Below, piece by piece: positions 1-8,376 of a stretch of 64,000 bases of DNA. The notes under the pieces are model-generated. The model was not told where the DNA came from. It did no database searches and saw only the letters and a program-made list of their open reading frames with translations. The position numbers and the translations under genes are program-made. This DNA comes from Clostridiales bacterium (GTDB lineage Bacteria > Bacillota > Clostridia > Christensenellales > Aristaeellaceae), in NCBI GenBank assembly GCA_015056315.1, contig SVGN01000008.1, positions 1-64,000 of the forward strand, written 5' to 3'. Each line of letters opens with the position of its first letter. Within the stretch, counting starts at the first letter, position 1.

Positions 1-26
1 GGCTCCCCGGGCGGCAAACGGCGATA

Positions 27-112
27 GGAATCCCTTGCTGCGCAAGGGTTCCGAAACCACCGTACACGCCGCTGGTTTCGGATTGGCAATCGGAGGGCTG
101 CGGCCCTCCGAT
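27..112. repeat. three adjacent intergenic hairpins
   Basis: Three inverted repeats follow each other: 27-52 (arms around TGCTGCGCA), 53-79 (GAAACCAC with GCTGGTTTC, imperfect) and 89-112 (ATCGGAGGG with CCCTCCGAT). They lie downstream of the DUF1653 gene, which is read leftwards. None is followed by a clear T-run, so I do not call a terminator. They resemble the other G+C-rich hairpin spacers in this window. No gene is seen in bases 1-155. Confidence 0.5.
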
Positions 113-155
113 ACCTCTGGGGCTTTGCGTATTTGTTCACGGAGGGTGGATGCCT

Positions 156-377
156 TTACGCATCCTCGCCCACATACACGAAGCGGGGGCCGGAGTAGCC
201 TTCCTTTTCCACGTGCTCATCCCACATGGAGACGGGGCGTACCCACCAGCCGCCCTCGCCGTAGAGCGCCTGGTAGAGCACCATTTCCTCCAGGGTCTCC
301 GAGTGGCGTGCAACGGTGATGAGCCGGTACAGGTTGCCTTTGAAATGGCGGTATACGCCGGGCTTCAGCTGGCTCAT
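156..377 (-). CDS. DUF1653 family protein
   Basis: This is a 73-residue protein matching the DUF1653 pattern: an N-terminal YRHFKGN block, then ARHSET, then LYGEGGWWVRP and a final acidic stretch. Its biochemical role is unknown; the fold is small and SH3/beta-barrel-like by family description. A longer reading from 395 is possible. I chose the ATG at 377 because it overlaps the TGA of the upstream ABC-F gene as ATGA, the usual signature of translational coupling, and because the conserved domain starts a few residues later. It is therefore the second gene of an ABC-F-DUF1653 pair. Identification is firm; function is not. Confidence 0.85.
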   Translation of the reverse strand: MSQLKPGVYRHFKGNLYRLITVARHSETLEEMVLYQALYGEGGWWVRPVSMWDEHVEKEGYSGPRFVYVGEDA

Positions 378-1975
378 ACGCGGCTGCGCTTCCATTCCAG
401 ATAATCGTCGAACTTGCCTTCGTAGTCCAGGCAGCCTTCGCGGCCCAGGGGGAACTCGATGATGCGGTTGGCGATCTCATCGATGAACTGGTGGTCATGG
501 CTGGCGAAGAACAGGTTGCCCGGGTAGGCCTGCAGACCGTTGGACAGGGCGGTGATGCTTTCCAGATCCAGGTGGTCGGTGGGCTGATCCAGCAGCAGGG
601 CATTGGCCTTACTCATCATCAGGCGGCTGAGCATGCAGCGCACCTTCTCGCCGCCGGAGAGCACCTTGGCGGGCTTGTACACTTCATCGCCGCTGAAGAG
701 CATACGGCCCAGGAAGCCGCGGATGTAGGTCTCGGTGGGGTCGGGCGCGAACTGGCGCATCCAGTCCACCAGGTTGCCCTCGAAGTCTTCAAAGAAGCGG
801 GTATTATCCTTGGGGAAGTAGCTCTGGCTGATGGTAACGCCCCACTTGAAGCTGCCCTCATCCGGGTTCATTTCACCCACAAGGATGCGGAACAGGGCGG
901 TGGCACCGGCCTCGTTATCGCCCACAAAAGCGATCTTGTCGCCCTTCTTGACGGTGAAGGAGACGTTATCCAGCACCTTTACGCCGTCGATGGTCTTGGA
1001 GATGCCCTCCACGGTGAGGATGTCCTTACCGGCCTCACGCTCGGGCTCGAAGCCGACGAAGGGATACTTGCGGCTGGAGGCGGGCATCTGCTCGATCTGC
1101 AGGCTGTCCAGCACCTTCTTACGGCTGGTGGCCTGGCGGCTCTTGGACTTGTTGGCGGCAAAGCGGCGGATGAACTCCTGCAGATCGCGGATCTTTTCCT
1201 CGCGCTTCTTGTTCTGGTTGCGGATCAGCTGCTGCATCAGCGTGGAGGACTCGTACCAGAAGTCGTAGTTACCGGAGTACATCTTGCAGGTCTCGTGGTC
1301 AACATCCACGATGTTGGTGCAAACAGCGTTGAGGAAGTGGCGGTCGTGGCTGACCACGATGACGATGGCGTTGCACTCCACCAGGAAGTTTTCCAGCCAC
1401 TCGGTGCTTTCTACATCCAGACCGTTGGTGGGCTCGTCCAGCAGGATGATGTTGGGCTGGCCGAACAGGGCCTGCGCCAGCAGCACCTTCACCTTCTGGC
1501 GGCCGTCCAGGCTCTCCATCTGGGCGTAGTGCAGATCGGTGGAAATGCCGATGCCGTTGAGCAGCTGGGCGGCTTCGGTCTCCGCATCCCAGCCGTTCAG
1601 CTCGGCAAACTCGCCCTCCAGCTCGGCGGCGCGCTCGCCGTCGGCATCGGTGAAGTCTTCCTTGGCGTAGAGGGCATCCTTTTCCTTCATGATCTCGTAA
1701 AGGCGCTTGTTGCCCATGATGACGGTATCCATCACAGAGAACTCGTCGTACTTGAAGTGGTTCTGCTCCAGCACGCTCATGCGGTCTTCCTTGCGCATGG
1801 ATACGGTGCCGGTGGTGGGCTGCAGCTCACCGGAGATGATGCGCAGCAGGGTGGACTTACCTGCGCCGTTGGCACCGATGATGCCGTAGCAGTGGTCAGG
1901 CTGGAACAGCAGGTCAACGTGCTTGTAGAGCAGGTCGCCGGCAAACTGGAGGCTGATGTCGTTAAGCTGAAGCAT
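374..1975 (-). CDS. ABC-F family ATPase, YbiT-like, with degenerate second ATP site
   Basis: This is a 533-residue soluble ABC-F protein with two nucleotide-binding domains and no membrane segments. The family works on the ribosome (translation factors or antibiotic protection). NBD1 is intact: Walker A GANGAGKS at 34-41, signature LDGRQKVKVLLAQALFG near 156-172, LLDEPTN near 178-184 and an SHDRHF switch. NBD2 keeps LSGGEKVRCMLSRLM and ASHDHQF. However, Walker A reads GDNEAGAT at 352-359 with alanine where lysine should be, and the Walker B glutamate is glutamine (LLDQPTDHLD, Gln464). The linker is basic (near 255-290), as expected for ABC-F. The start at 1975 follows AAAGGAG; an upstream in-frame ATG at 2074 lacks this site and precedes the conserved domain. 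Confidence 0.9.
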   Translation of the reverse strand: MLQLNDISLQFAGDLLYKHVDLLFQPDHCYGIIGANGAGKSTLLRIISGELQPTTGTVSMRKEDRMSVLEQNHFKYDEFSVMDTVIMGNKRLYEIMKEKDALYAKEDFTDADGERAAELEGEFAELNGWDAETEAAQLLNGIGISTDLHYAQMESLDGRQKVKVLLAQALFGQPNIILLDEPTNGLDVESTEWLENFLVECNAIVIVVSHDRHFLNAVCTNIVDVDHETCKMYSGNYDFWYESSTLMQQLIRNQNKKREEKIRDLQEFIRRFAANKSKSRQATSRKKVLDSLQIEQMPASSRKYPFVGFEPEREAGKDILTVEGISKTIDGVKVLDNVSFTVKKGDKIAFVGDNEAGATALFRILVGEMNPDEGSFKWGVTISQSYFPKDNTRFFEDFEGNLVDWMRQFAPDPTETYIRGFLGRMLFSGDEVYKPAKVLSGGEKVRCMLSRLMMSKANALLLDQPTDHLDLESITALSNGLQAYPGNLFFASHDHQFIDEIANRIIEFPLGREGCLDYEGKFDDYLEWKRSRV

Positions 1976-2576
1976 GGGAGTTCTCCTTTTCGTTGTGTAG
2001 TGTGGGCAGGGGCGCTGCCCTTGCACCCCGGCAGGAGGCAGTGCCTCCTGCACCTCCGCACTGTGCTGTTTCATGGCGCAGAGGTAGTGGTGTATGGAAA
2101 ATGGATCACCGAAGCGAATGCAGTATGTGATGGCTGTGCGGAACAGGCTTGTGATGTATCGGCAAGCGTTCGTTGCAAACCATCATCATGTTTTGTGCCG
2201 CGAAGCGGCACAAGGTGCATGGGCGCAGGGGAACTCAGTTCCCCTCAGACTGTTGATAAACCCATACTTATCGATCAGAGCCGCACATCTTGCACCTTCA
2301 GTGCTCGCTGTGCTTGCAGGAAAACGCTGCGGCGTAAGGACTGTGGGCTCTGCCCACACCCAGCAGGGAGACGAAGGGAAGCGCGTGCCCAGTGGGCACA
2401 ACGCCGAAGGCGTTAGCGACCCGCAGTTGTCAACCGAAGCAAGTGCAGACCACGGTCAGTGGGCTGCACGCCGACTAAGGTTGCGGAGATGATCCCCCTG
2501 CACCCCGCACTTTTTCAACGAGCTGAGGGGAACTCAGTTCCCCTGCCGGGTTTTCCAAAAACAGAGCCCTTTGGCC
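1976..2576. repeat. gene-free spacer with modular hairpin repeats A and B
   Basis: This 600-base spacer lies upstream of the ABC-F gene and downstream of murC. I see no convincing gene in it. It holds short palindromes around 2017-2063 and 2226-2246 (GGGGAACTCAGTTCCCC). It also holds module A (about 2254-2369, core AGCCGCACATCTTGCACC), module B (about 2366-2492, including GACCCGCAGTTGTCAACCGA) and a closing CCCTGCACCCCGCACTTTTT box with another GGGGAACTCAGTTCCCC hairpin near 2531-2547. Modules A and B recur at 27.6-27.9 kb with A inverted relative to B, and A recurs near 10.5 and 61.5-62.0 kb. Dispersed non-coding repeats are the best reading. Confidence 0.7.
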
Positions 2577-3983
2577 TTACCCGTTCTTCTTCTGCTCGTT
2601 TTCCCAGATCTGGTCGTTGAGCTGGTTGATGTTGCCGCAGCCCATGGTCAGCACCAGGTCGCCGGGCTGCCAATGGGCGCGCAGGTAGGCTTCGGTATCG
2701 TCGAAGCTGGGGGTGTGGATGGCGTTGATGCCGTTCTGCCGCATGCCCTCCACCACCATCTCTGCTTTGATGTCGCCGGGATCCTTCTCCCGGGCGGCGT
2801 AGATATCCGTCACGAGGGTGATATCCGCAATGGCGGTGCAGGTGAGGTAATCGGGGAACAGGCGCTTCACGCGGCTGTAGGTGTGGGGCTGCATCACAGC
2901 CCAGAGGCGGTTGTGGGGCTGCTTGTGGGCTACGGACAGGGCGTTCTTCATCTCGGTGGGGTTATGGCCATAGTCGTGGTAGAGCTTCACGCCGTCGATC
3001 ACCGAGGTGAGCTCGAAGCGGCGGTGAGCGCCTTCGAATGCACCGAGGGCCTGACAAGCCTTCTGCATATCCGCACCCTGGGTGTGGGCGCAGCTGAGCG
3101 CAGCCAGGGCGTTGGAAACATTGAATTCGCCGGGCACCTTCAGCGCCACATGGCCCAGCAGCGCATCGCCGCAGTACAGGTCGAAGCTGCCCATGCCCAG
3201 CTCGTTGTAGGCAAGGTTCTCCGGGTGGTAATCGCAGCTCCTGGTAAAGCCGAAGGTCACCTTGCGGCAGGTGAGGGCTTCAAAGAGCTGCATGATGCGC
3301 TCATCCTCGCCGTTGCCGATGGCGATACCGCTCTCCGGCAGAAGCGCCAGGAACTTGCCGAAGGTCTCCTGGATGTGGTCGATATCCCGGTAGAAATCCA
3401 GGTGATCCGCATCGATGTTCAGAACCACCGCAACGGTGGGGCGCAGGTGCAGGAAGCTGGCATTGAACTCGCAGGCTTCTGCGAGGAAGGTGCCGCTCTT
3501 GCCCACACGGGTGCTGCCGCCGATAAAGTCCAGCGTGCCGCCGATGTGGATGCTGGGGTCCAGCCCTGCGGCCATCAGCACCTGAGAGAGCATGGCGGTG
3601 GTGGAGGTCTTGCCGTGGGCACCGCACACGCCGATGGCATTGGGGTAACCCTCCATCAGCTGGCCCAGCAGCGTGGCCCGCTCGATGTAGGGGATGCCCA
3701 GCCGTGCCAGCTCCACCCGCTCCGGGTTATCCGGCAGGATGGCCACCGTATAGATGACCAGGTCGGCACCGTGCACGTTCTCCGCCCTGTGGCCGATGGT
3801 AACGGGGATGCCGAACTCCTCTCGCAGCTTTTTGGTGGCGTAGGTCTCCAGATTATCCGAGCCGGTAAGGATGTAACCCTTCTCCAGCAGCAGCTGGGCC
3901 AGACCGCTCATGCTGCTGCCGCCGATGCCGATCATATGGACATGTTTGCCTGCATAATCCCGGATGTGAGGCGAATTCATCAT
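2577..3983 (-). CDS. murC: UDP-N-acetylmuramate--L-alanine ligase
   Basis: MurC adds L-alanine to UDP-MurNAc, the first amino-acid step of peptidoglycan precursor synthesis in the cytoplasm. The 468-residue length is normal. An N-terminal Rossmann-like GIGGSSMSG loop (near 19-27) binds the UDP sugar, and the Mur ligase P-loop GAHGKTSTT is at 121-129. Further family marks are the DADHLDFY segment, the HRRFE block and DYGHNPTE before the C-terminal domain, which in canonical MurC reads DYAHHP-like. Start: ATGATG at 3983 with GAAGGAG eight bases upstream. A consensus-like promoter lies about 75 bases upstream. It stands alone rather than in a dcw cluster. Confidence 0.95.
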   Translation of the reverse strand: MMNSPHIRDYAGKHVHMIGIGGSSMSGLAQLLLEKGYILTGSDNLETYATKKLREEFGIPVTIGHRAENVHGADLVIYTVAILPDNPERVELARLGIPYIERATLLGQLMEGYPNAIGVCGAHGKTSTTAMLSQVLMAAGLDPSIHIGGTLDFIGGSTRVGKSGTFLAEACEFNASFLHLRPTVAVVLNIDADHLDFYRDIDHIQETFGKFLALLPESGIAIGNGEDERIMQLFEALTCRKVTFGFTRSCDYHPENLAYNELGMGSFDLYCGDALLGHVALKVPGEFNVSNALAALSCAHTQGADMQKACQALGAFEGAHRRFELTSVIDGVKLYHDYGHNPTEMKNALSVAHKQPHNRLWAVMQPHTYSRVKRLFPDYLTCTAIADITLVTDIYAAREKDPGDIKAEMVVEGMRQNGINAIHTPSFDDTEAYLRAHWQPGDLVLTMGCGNINQLNDQIWENEQKKNG

Positions 3984-4057
3984 TCCGTTAACTCCTTCAA
4001 TGGTTTACCCGCACGCGGGCAAGGCAAAGCCGACCGGAACGGTTCGGCCTTCTGTCT

Positions 4058-4087
4058 ATTATACGCTATGGGGATGGGTTTCATCAA
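4058..4087 (-). promoter_or_regulatory. probable sigma-A promoter of murC
   Basis: Read on the minus strand, TTGATG (4082-4087) is separated by 18 bases from TATAAT (4058-4063). The murC start codon is about 75 bases downstream. A short GCCGAACC/GGTCGGC inverted repeat lies in the leader. Confidence 0.6.
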
Positions 4088-4130
4088 TAGGCAGGGGCGA
4101 AAATGGCGGTTTTTCTTTGCCGGGCACAGC

Positions 4131-4164
4131 AAAACCGGGCAGGCGGTGTTCCCTCCTGCCCGGC
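4131..4164 (-). terminator. rho-independent terminator after the MFS gene
   Basis: On the minus strand CCGGGCAGG pairs with CCTGCCCGG and is followed by TTTTG. It lies about 30 bases past the MFS stop codon and before the murC promoter. Confidence 0.7.
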
Positions 4165-4194
4165 TTTCGGGTGATCAAGCACGGCTGATAACGG

Positions 4195-5400
4195 TCATTC
4201 GGCTTTCTTGCGATCCTTCAAAAGCGCCAGCCCGATGAGCATCAGTACCGGGAACACCAGCGCTACCAGCAGACCGGCCTTCAGGTCGCCCCCGGCGGCA
4301 TTGGCCACCATGCCCACTGTGGTGGGGCCGGAGGAGCAGCCCAGATCGCCCGCCAGCGCCAAAAAGGCATACATGGCGGTGCCGCCCATGGGCAGCTTGT
4401 TGGCTGCCACGCTGAAGGTGCCGGGCCAGAAGATGCCCACAGAGAAGCCGCACACAGCGCAGCCCACCAGACCCAGCACAGGCAGGTCTGCCAGGGCGGC
4501 CAGCAGGTAGCAGGCGATGCACAGCACGGCGCTGGCAGCCATGGTCAGCCGCAGGGGCAGCTTCTCGCTGAATTTGCCGTAGAGGGCACGGGCAGTGCCC
4601 ATGAATACGGCAAACAGGCAGGGGCCCATCAGGTCGCCCACGGTCTTGGAAACGCCCAGACCCTTTTCGGCAAAGGCGGAGGCCCACTGGCTCATGCCCT
4701 GCTCGGATGCGCCTGCGCAGACCATCAGAACGATGAGCAGCCAGAACACCTTCTGCTTGAGCAGCTTGCCCAGCGCCAGCGGCTCATGGCCGCCGGTAAC
4801 AGACTCGATGGGTACCCGCTGAAAGTAGAAGATGTTGAACAGCGGCACCAGCGCCCACAGGCAGGAAAGGATAGGCCACCTGTCCACACCGACGAAGTGG
4901 AAGAACGCTGTGGAGATGAGCACCACGCCCACATGGCCCCAGCAGTAGAAGGAGTGCAGCAGGCTCATGGCCGCCTCCTTGTTATCGGAGGGGGAAGCCT
5001 CCACGATGGGGCTGACGCATACCTCCAGTATGCCGCCGCCCAGCGCATAGAGCACCACCGCAGCCAGCAGGCCGATGTAGGGGTCGGGCAGCACATTGGG
5101 CAGCACCGCCATGCATACCAGGCCCGCGGCGGCAAAGATGTGGGCAATGGCCATAGCTGCCCGGTAGCCGATCTTGTCGATGGCCTTGGCGCAGATCAGG
5201 TCAACGCCCAGCTGTACCATAAAGTTGATGGTCACCAGCAGGGTGATGCGGTCCAGCGACAGGTCGTAGGCACCGGAGAAGGTAAGGAACAGCAGGGGGG
5301 CAAAGTTGTTGCCGATGGCCTGTACGATGTAGGCGATATAGCTGGCATAGATGGTATGCCGGTGGCTGAGGAGCTTGCGGGGAGCGGGCTGGATCGTCAT
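4195..5400 (-). CDS. MFS transporter
   Basis: This 401-residue protein is almost entirely hydrophobic, with about twelve predicted membrane segments. Its two similar halves are separated by a short polar loop around residues 195-215. The pattern (a C-terminal half with GxxxGxFWPGTFS and few charged residues in helices) fits the FucP/YbjJ-like sugar or unknown-substrate branch of the major facilitator superfamily. The substrate cannot be read from the sequence. GAGGTG precedes the ATG at suitable distance. It follows the RluA-type synthase by 84 bases on the same strand and is closed by a terminator, so the two are probably cotranscribed. No functional link between them is obvious. Confidence 0.85.
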   Translation of the reverse strand: MTIQPAPRKLLSHRHTIYASYIAYIVQAIGNNFAPLLFLTFSGAYDLSLDRITLLVTINFMVQLGVDLICAKAIDKIGYRAAMAIAHIFAAAGLVCMAVLPNVLPDPYIGLLAAVVLYALGGGILEVCVSPIVEASPSDNKEAAMSLLHSFYCWGHVGVVLISTAFFHFVGVDRWPILSCLWALVPLFNIFYFQRVPIESVTGGHEPLALGKLLKQKVFWLLIVLMVCAGASEQGMSQWASAFAEKGLGVSKTVGDLMGPCLFAVFMGTARALYGKFSEKLPLRLTMAASAVLCIACYLLAALADLPVLGLVGCAVCGFSVGIFWPGTFSVAANKLPMGGTAMYAFLALAGDLGCSSGPTTVGMVANAAGGDLKAGLLVALVFPVLMLIGLALLKDRKKAE

Positions 5401-5484
5401 GAAAGGTCACCTCGTTGGTATTTTTGTGGCTGTGTAGGGAATGCCGCTGCTATGCGGGCTGCGGCAGGGATAAGCGGCTGTGGG

Positions 5485-6366
5485 TCAGCCCTCCAGCAGG
5501 GCTTGCAGCTGCTGCGGCAGGGGACTTTCCACCCGGATGCTTTCGCCGGTGATGGGGTGGGTGAGGCACAGGCCGGTGGAATGGAGGGCAAAGCGCCCGG
5601 GCAGCGCATTAAGCTCGGTGCCGTAGAGAAAATCACCGCAGATGGGGCAGCCCATATGGGAGAGATGCACCCGGATCTGGTGGGTGCGCCCGGTATCCAG
5701 CCGCAGGCGGATCAGCGACCGGCTGCCGCAGACGGCCTCCACCCGGTAGAAGGTGCGGGCGGGCTTGCCCTCCGGGCTCACCACCCGGCGTATGCTGGCA
5801 GCATCCTCCTTGGCGATGGGCAGCTCGATGCAGCCCTCCTCATCCGGCAGGGTACCTTCCGCCACCGCCAGATAGGTGCGCTGAAAGCTGTCGGTATGCA
5901 AAAGCTGCTGCAGCAGGTGCTGGGCATGGGCCTCCTTGGCTACCACCATCAGGCCGCTGGTGCCCTTGTCCAGCCGGTTCACGGGGCGGTATACAAAGCC
6001 CTCCGGGCAGCCCAGATAGGCGTAGACCACGTTCTCCAGCGTTGCGCCGGTCTGGCGCTGGGAGGAGGCGGAGGGCAGCGGAGCGGGCTTATCCACAATG
6101 AGCAGGTGCTCATCCTCGTACCATACGGTAAGGGGGATGTCGCTGCTTTCCGGCTGGGGCACATCCCGCTCGGGGGCGTAGAGCCAGAGCCTCTGCCCGG
6201 CACGGAGGCGGGCATCCGCATGCACGGTCTCCCCATCCAGCCGCATCTCGCCCTGAAACTTGCAGCGCTTGAATTGCCGGGAACTGAGGCCCATCAGCCC
6301 GGTGGCGGCTCTGCGTATGGCAGCGCCCTCCAGCTCCGGGGGCACCAGCAGCTCGTATACAGGCAT
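5485..6366 (-). CDS. RluA-family pseudouridine synthase
   Basis: This is a 293-residue member of the RluA family, which isomerises uridine to pseudouridine in rRNA or tRNA. An N-terminal S4-like segment (residues about 1-75) is followed by the catalytic domain. The signature block RPVNRLDKGTSGLMVVAK carries the catalytic aspartate; the usual HRLD is NRLD here. The later RLDTGRTHQIRVHLSHMG block is typical. The exact RNA target (RluD, RluC or another paralogue) is not decidable. The start at 6366 has AAAGGAG upstream and begins just before the S4-like region; a longer reading to 6663 runs through a promoter region and into the divergent gene, so I reject it. Confidence 0.92.
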   Translation of the reverse strand: MPVYELLVPPELEGAAIRRAATGLMGLSSRQFKRCKFQGEMRLDGETVHADARLRAGQRLWLYAPERDVPQPESSDIPLTVWYEDEHLLIVDKPAPLPSASSQRQTGATLENVVYAYLGCPEGFVYRPVNRLDKGTSGLMVVAKEAHAQHLLQQLLHTDSFQRTYLAVAEGTLPDEEGCIELPIAKEDAASIRRVVSPEGKPARTFYRVEAVCGSRSLIRLRLDTGRTHQIRVHLSHMGCPICGDFLYGTELNALPGRFALHSTGLCLTHPITGESIRVESPLPQQLQALLEG

Positions 6367-6446
6367 GGGGCAGCTCCTTTCCGGTACTTGTGTTGCAGGC
6401 ATTATAGGGGTTTTGGCAGGGAAAGTCAATGGGTTTTCGGGGTGTA

Positions 6447-6475
6447 TTGCAAACCGCTTCAACCTTTGATAAGAT
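6447..6475 (+). promoter_or_regulatory. probable sigma-A promoter
   Basis: TTGCAA (6447-6452), 17-base spacer, TAAGAT (6470-6475). It lies about 30 bases before the ATG of the cysteine-cluster protein and in the divergent gap with the RluA gene. Confidence 0.55.
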
Positions 6476-6505
6476 AAGCCTATCAACCCTTGGAGGAATA
6501 CTGGT

Positions 6506-7054
6506 ATGGCAATTGTGATGGATCTGCTCCTGAAGCCCGGCGCCCTTCGCACGCTGGAGGAGGCCCGGGGCATCCTGAAGGATGTGACCCCTTTGAAGAA
6601 AAACTGCGGTCGGCTGTGCGATGCAGCCTGCTGCCAGAGCGATGAGAGCGGCGAGAACGGCATGCTGCTGTTCCCCTATGAAGAATGCTTCTACGAAAAG
6701 CCCATCGAGGGCTTCCCCTTCCATTTGGCGGAGGATGATACCCTCTTCAAGGGCGGCAAGCGGCTGGTGTGCGAGGGCACCTGCCCCCGGGAGCACCGCC
6801 CCCTGGCCTGCCGCCTGTTCCCGCTGCGCATCCGGATCGCTGCGGACGAGAATGGCCAGCCCTGCGCCAAGCCGGAGATCGATCCCCGGGGCTGGTGCTG
6901 CTGCCCCATTCTGGAGCAGGGCGGCATGCGGGCCATGAGCAGCGAGTTCATCGAGGCGGTGCGCCTTTGCGGCGAATGCCTCATGAAGAACACCTCCATG
7001 CTGGAGGCGCTGTACAACGAACAGCGCCTGATGGACGAGCTGACCAGCCTGTAA
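6506..7054 (+). CDS. cysteine-cluster protein of unknown function
   Basis: The 182-residue protein has a conserved-looking set of cysteines: CGRLCDAACCQ near 34-44, a single Cys in YEECFYEK, CEGTCPREHRPLACRLFP near 89-106, then WCCCP near 131-135 and CGECLMKNT near 154-162. This arrangement recalls the YkgJ-type zinc/iron-chelating families, in which cysteines bind a metal or cluster. I infer metal binding but cannot name the metal or the role. GGAGG lies nine bases before the ATG. It is the first gene of a plus-strand operon and is 19 bases upstream of a flavoprotein gene, which would suit a redox partner. Confidence 0.7.
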   Translation: MAIVMDLLLKPGALRTLEEARGILKDVTPLKKNCGRLCDAACCQSDESGENGMLLFPYEECFYEKPIEGFPFHLAEDDTLFKGGKRLVCEGTCPREHRPLACRLFPLRIRIAADENGQPCAKPEIDPRGWCCCPILEQGGMRAMSSEFIEAVRLCGECLMKNTSMLEALYNEQRLMDELTSL

Positions 7055-7073
7055 GAAGGGGAGATACCGTACA

Positions 7074-8357
7074 ATGAACGTTTTGATCATCGGCTGCGGC
7101 GCAGCCGGTGCGGCGGCGGCCATCGCCGCTGCGGAACAGGGCCACAGCGTTACCGTGCTGGACAGGAACCGCAAGCCCCTCAAGAAGCTGGGCGTTACCG
7201 GCAACGGCCGGGGCAACCTGATGAACAACGGCCCCCTGCGCTACTACGGCGATGCGGCCTTTGCCGAAGCGGTGCTCACCCACCTGCCCCCGGCGGAGGT
7301 GGCTGCCTTTCTGGAAAGCTGCGGCATCTCCCTGGTCACCGAGGAGGAGGGCAGGGTCTACCCGGCAGCCAATCTGGCCTCTGTGGCGGTGGATGGGCTG
7401 CTGGCAAGGATGGCGCAGCTGGGGGTGGAGATCCTCCCCTGCACCGCAGCCGAGCGGATCCAGCCGGAAAAAAGCGGCTTTACCGTGTATGCCGCACAGA
7501 CCGAGTACGCCCCCGACCAGCAGAAGGCCAACGGCAAGGTAAAGAAGGGCGAAGCCCTCGGGCAGCGCCCCCTGGTGCTGAAGGCCCACCGGGTGATCGT
7601 GGCGGCGGGCGGTGCGGCAGCCCCTGCCCACGGCACCGATGGCACCGCCTACGGCCTGCTGACGGCGCTGGGCCATGCCCTGTGCCCGGTGACCCCCGCC
7701 CTTTGCGCCCTGCTGACCGATCCAAAGCCCCTGAAGGGCCTCTCCGGCAAGCGGGTGCGGGCAGAGCTGCGGCTTGCGGCAGCGGATGGGCATACCCTGC
7801 ACCAAAGCAGCGGCGAGGCGCTTTTCGCCGATGACGGCGTCAGCGGCATCGCGGCCATGCAGCTGGCCCGCTTTTATGAGCCCGGCTGCATTTTGCATAT
7901 GGATCTGCGCCCCGGCCTGATGAGCGATGGCAGCGCGGATGCGGCGGCATGGCTGCAGAACCGCCGGGAACGTCTTATCCGGCAGGAGAGCGGCGATATG
8001 CCCACCCTTGCCAGGCTGCTCACCGGCAGCACCCAGCCTGTATTGCAGGCGGCGCTGTGCCGCATGGCCGGGCTCACCGAAAAGGAGCCTGCCACCGATG
8101 GAGCCATCGACAGGCTGGCAGCTGCCATAACGGCGTTTTCGCTGCCGGTGACCGGTGTGCGCGGCTTCGACCAGGCCCAGGTGACCGCAGGCGGCCTTCT
8201 GTGCAGCGGGTTCGACCCGGCCACCCTGGAGAGCAGGCTGGTGCCCGGCCTGTATGCCACCGGCGAGATGCTGGATGTGGACGGCGATTGCGGCGGCTAT
8301 AACCTGATGTTCGCCTTTGCCTGCGGTCTGCTGGCAGGGCGGCACACCACGGCCTGA
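7074..8357 (+). CDS. FAD-dependent oxidoreductase, BaiN/HI0933 (YhiN) family
   Basis: This 427-residue flavoprotein opens with a dinucleotide-binding motif GCGAAGAAAA (residues 8-17) and LDRNRKPLKKLGVTGNGRGN, which is diagnostic of the HI0933/YhiN family. A C-terminal block with GLYATGEMLDVDGDCGGYN places the FAD ribose contacts. Members are annotated as NAD(P)/FAD-dependent oxidoreductases; BaiN acts on bile-acid intermediates, but most homologues have no known substrate, so I do not claim bile-acid activity. AAGGGGAGA precedes the ATG. It lies between the cysteine-cluster gene and the NUDIX gene with short gaps, so the three are probably one operon. Confidence 0.9.
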   Translation: MNVLIIGCGAAGAAAAIAAAEQGHSVTVLDRNRKPLKKLGVTGNGRGNLMNNGPLRYYGDAAFAEAVLTHLPPAEVAAFLESCGISLVTEEEGRVYPAANLASVAVDGLLARMAQLGVEILPCTAAERIQPEKSGFTVYAAQTEYAPDQQKANGKVKKGEALGQRPLVLKAHRVIVAAGGAAAPAHGTDGTAYGLLTALGHALCPVTPALCALLTDPKPLKGLSGKRVRAELRLAAADGHTLHQSSGEALFADDGVSGIAAMQLARFYEPGCILHMDLRPGLMSDGSADAAAWLQNRRERLIRQESGDMPTLARLLTGSTQPVLQAALCRMAGLTEKEPATDGAIDRLAAAITAFSLPVTGVRGFDQAQVTAGGLLCSGFDPATLESRLVPGLYATGEMLDVDGDCGGYNLMFAFACGLLAGRHTTA

Positions 8358-8376
8358 GGCACAGGGAGGCATACGC

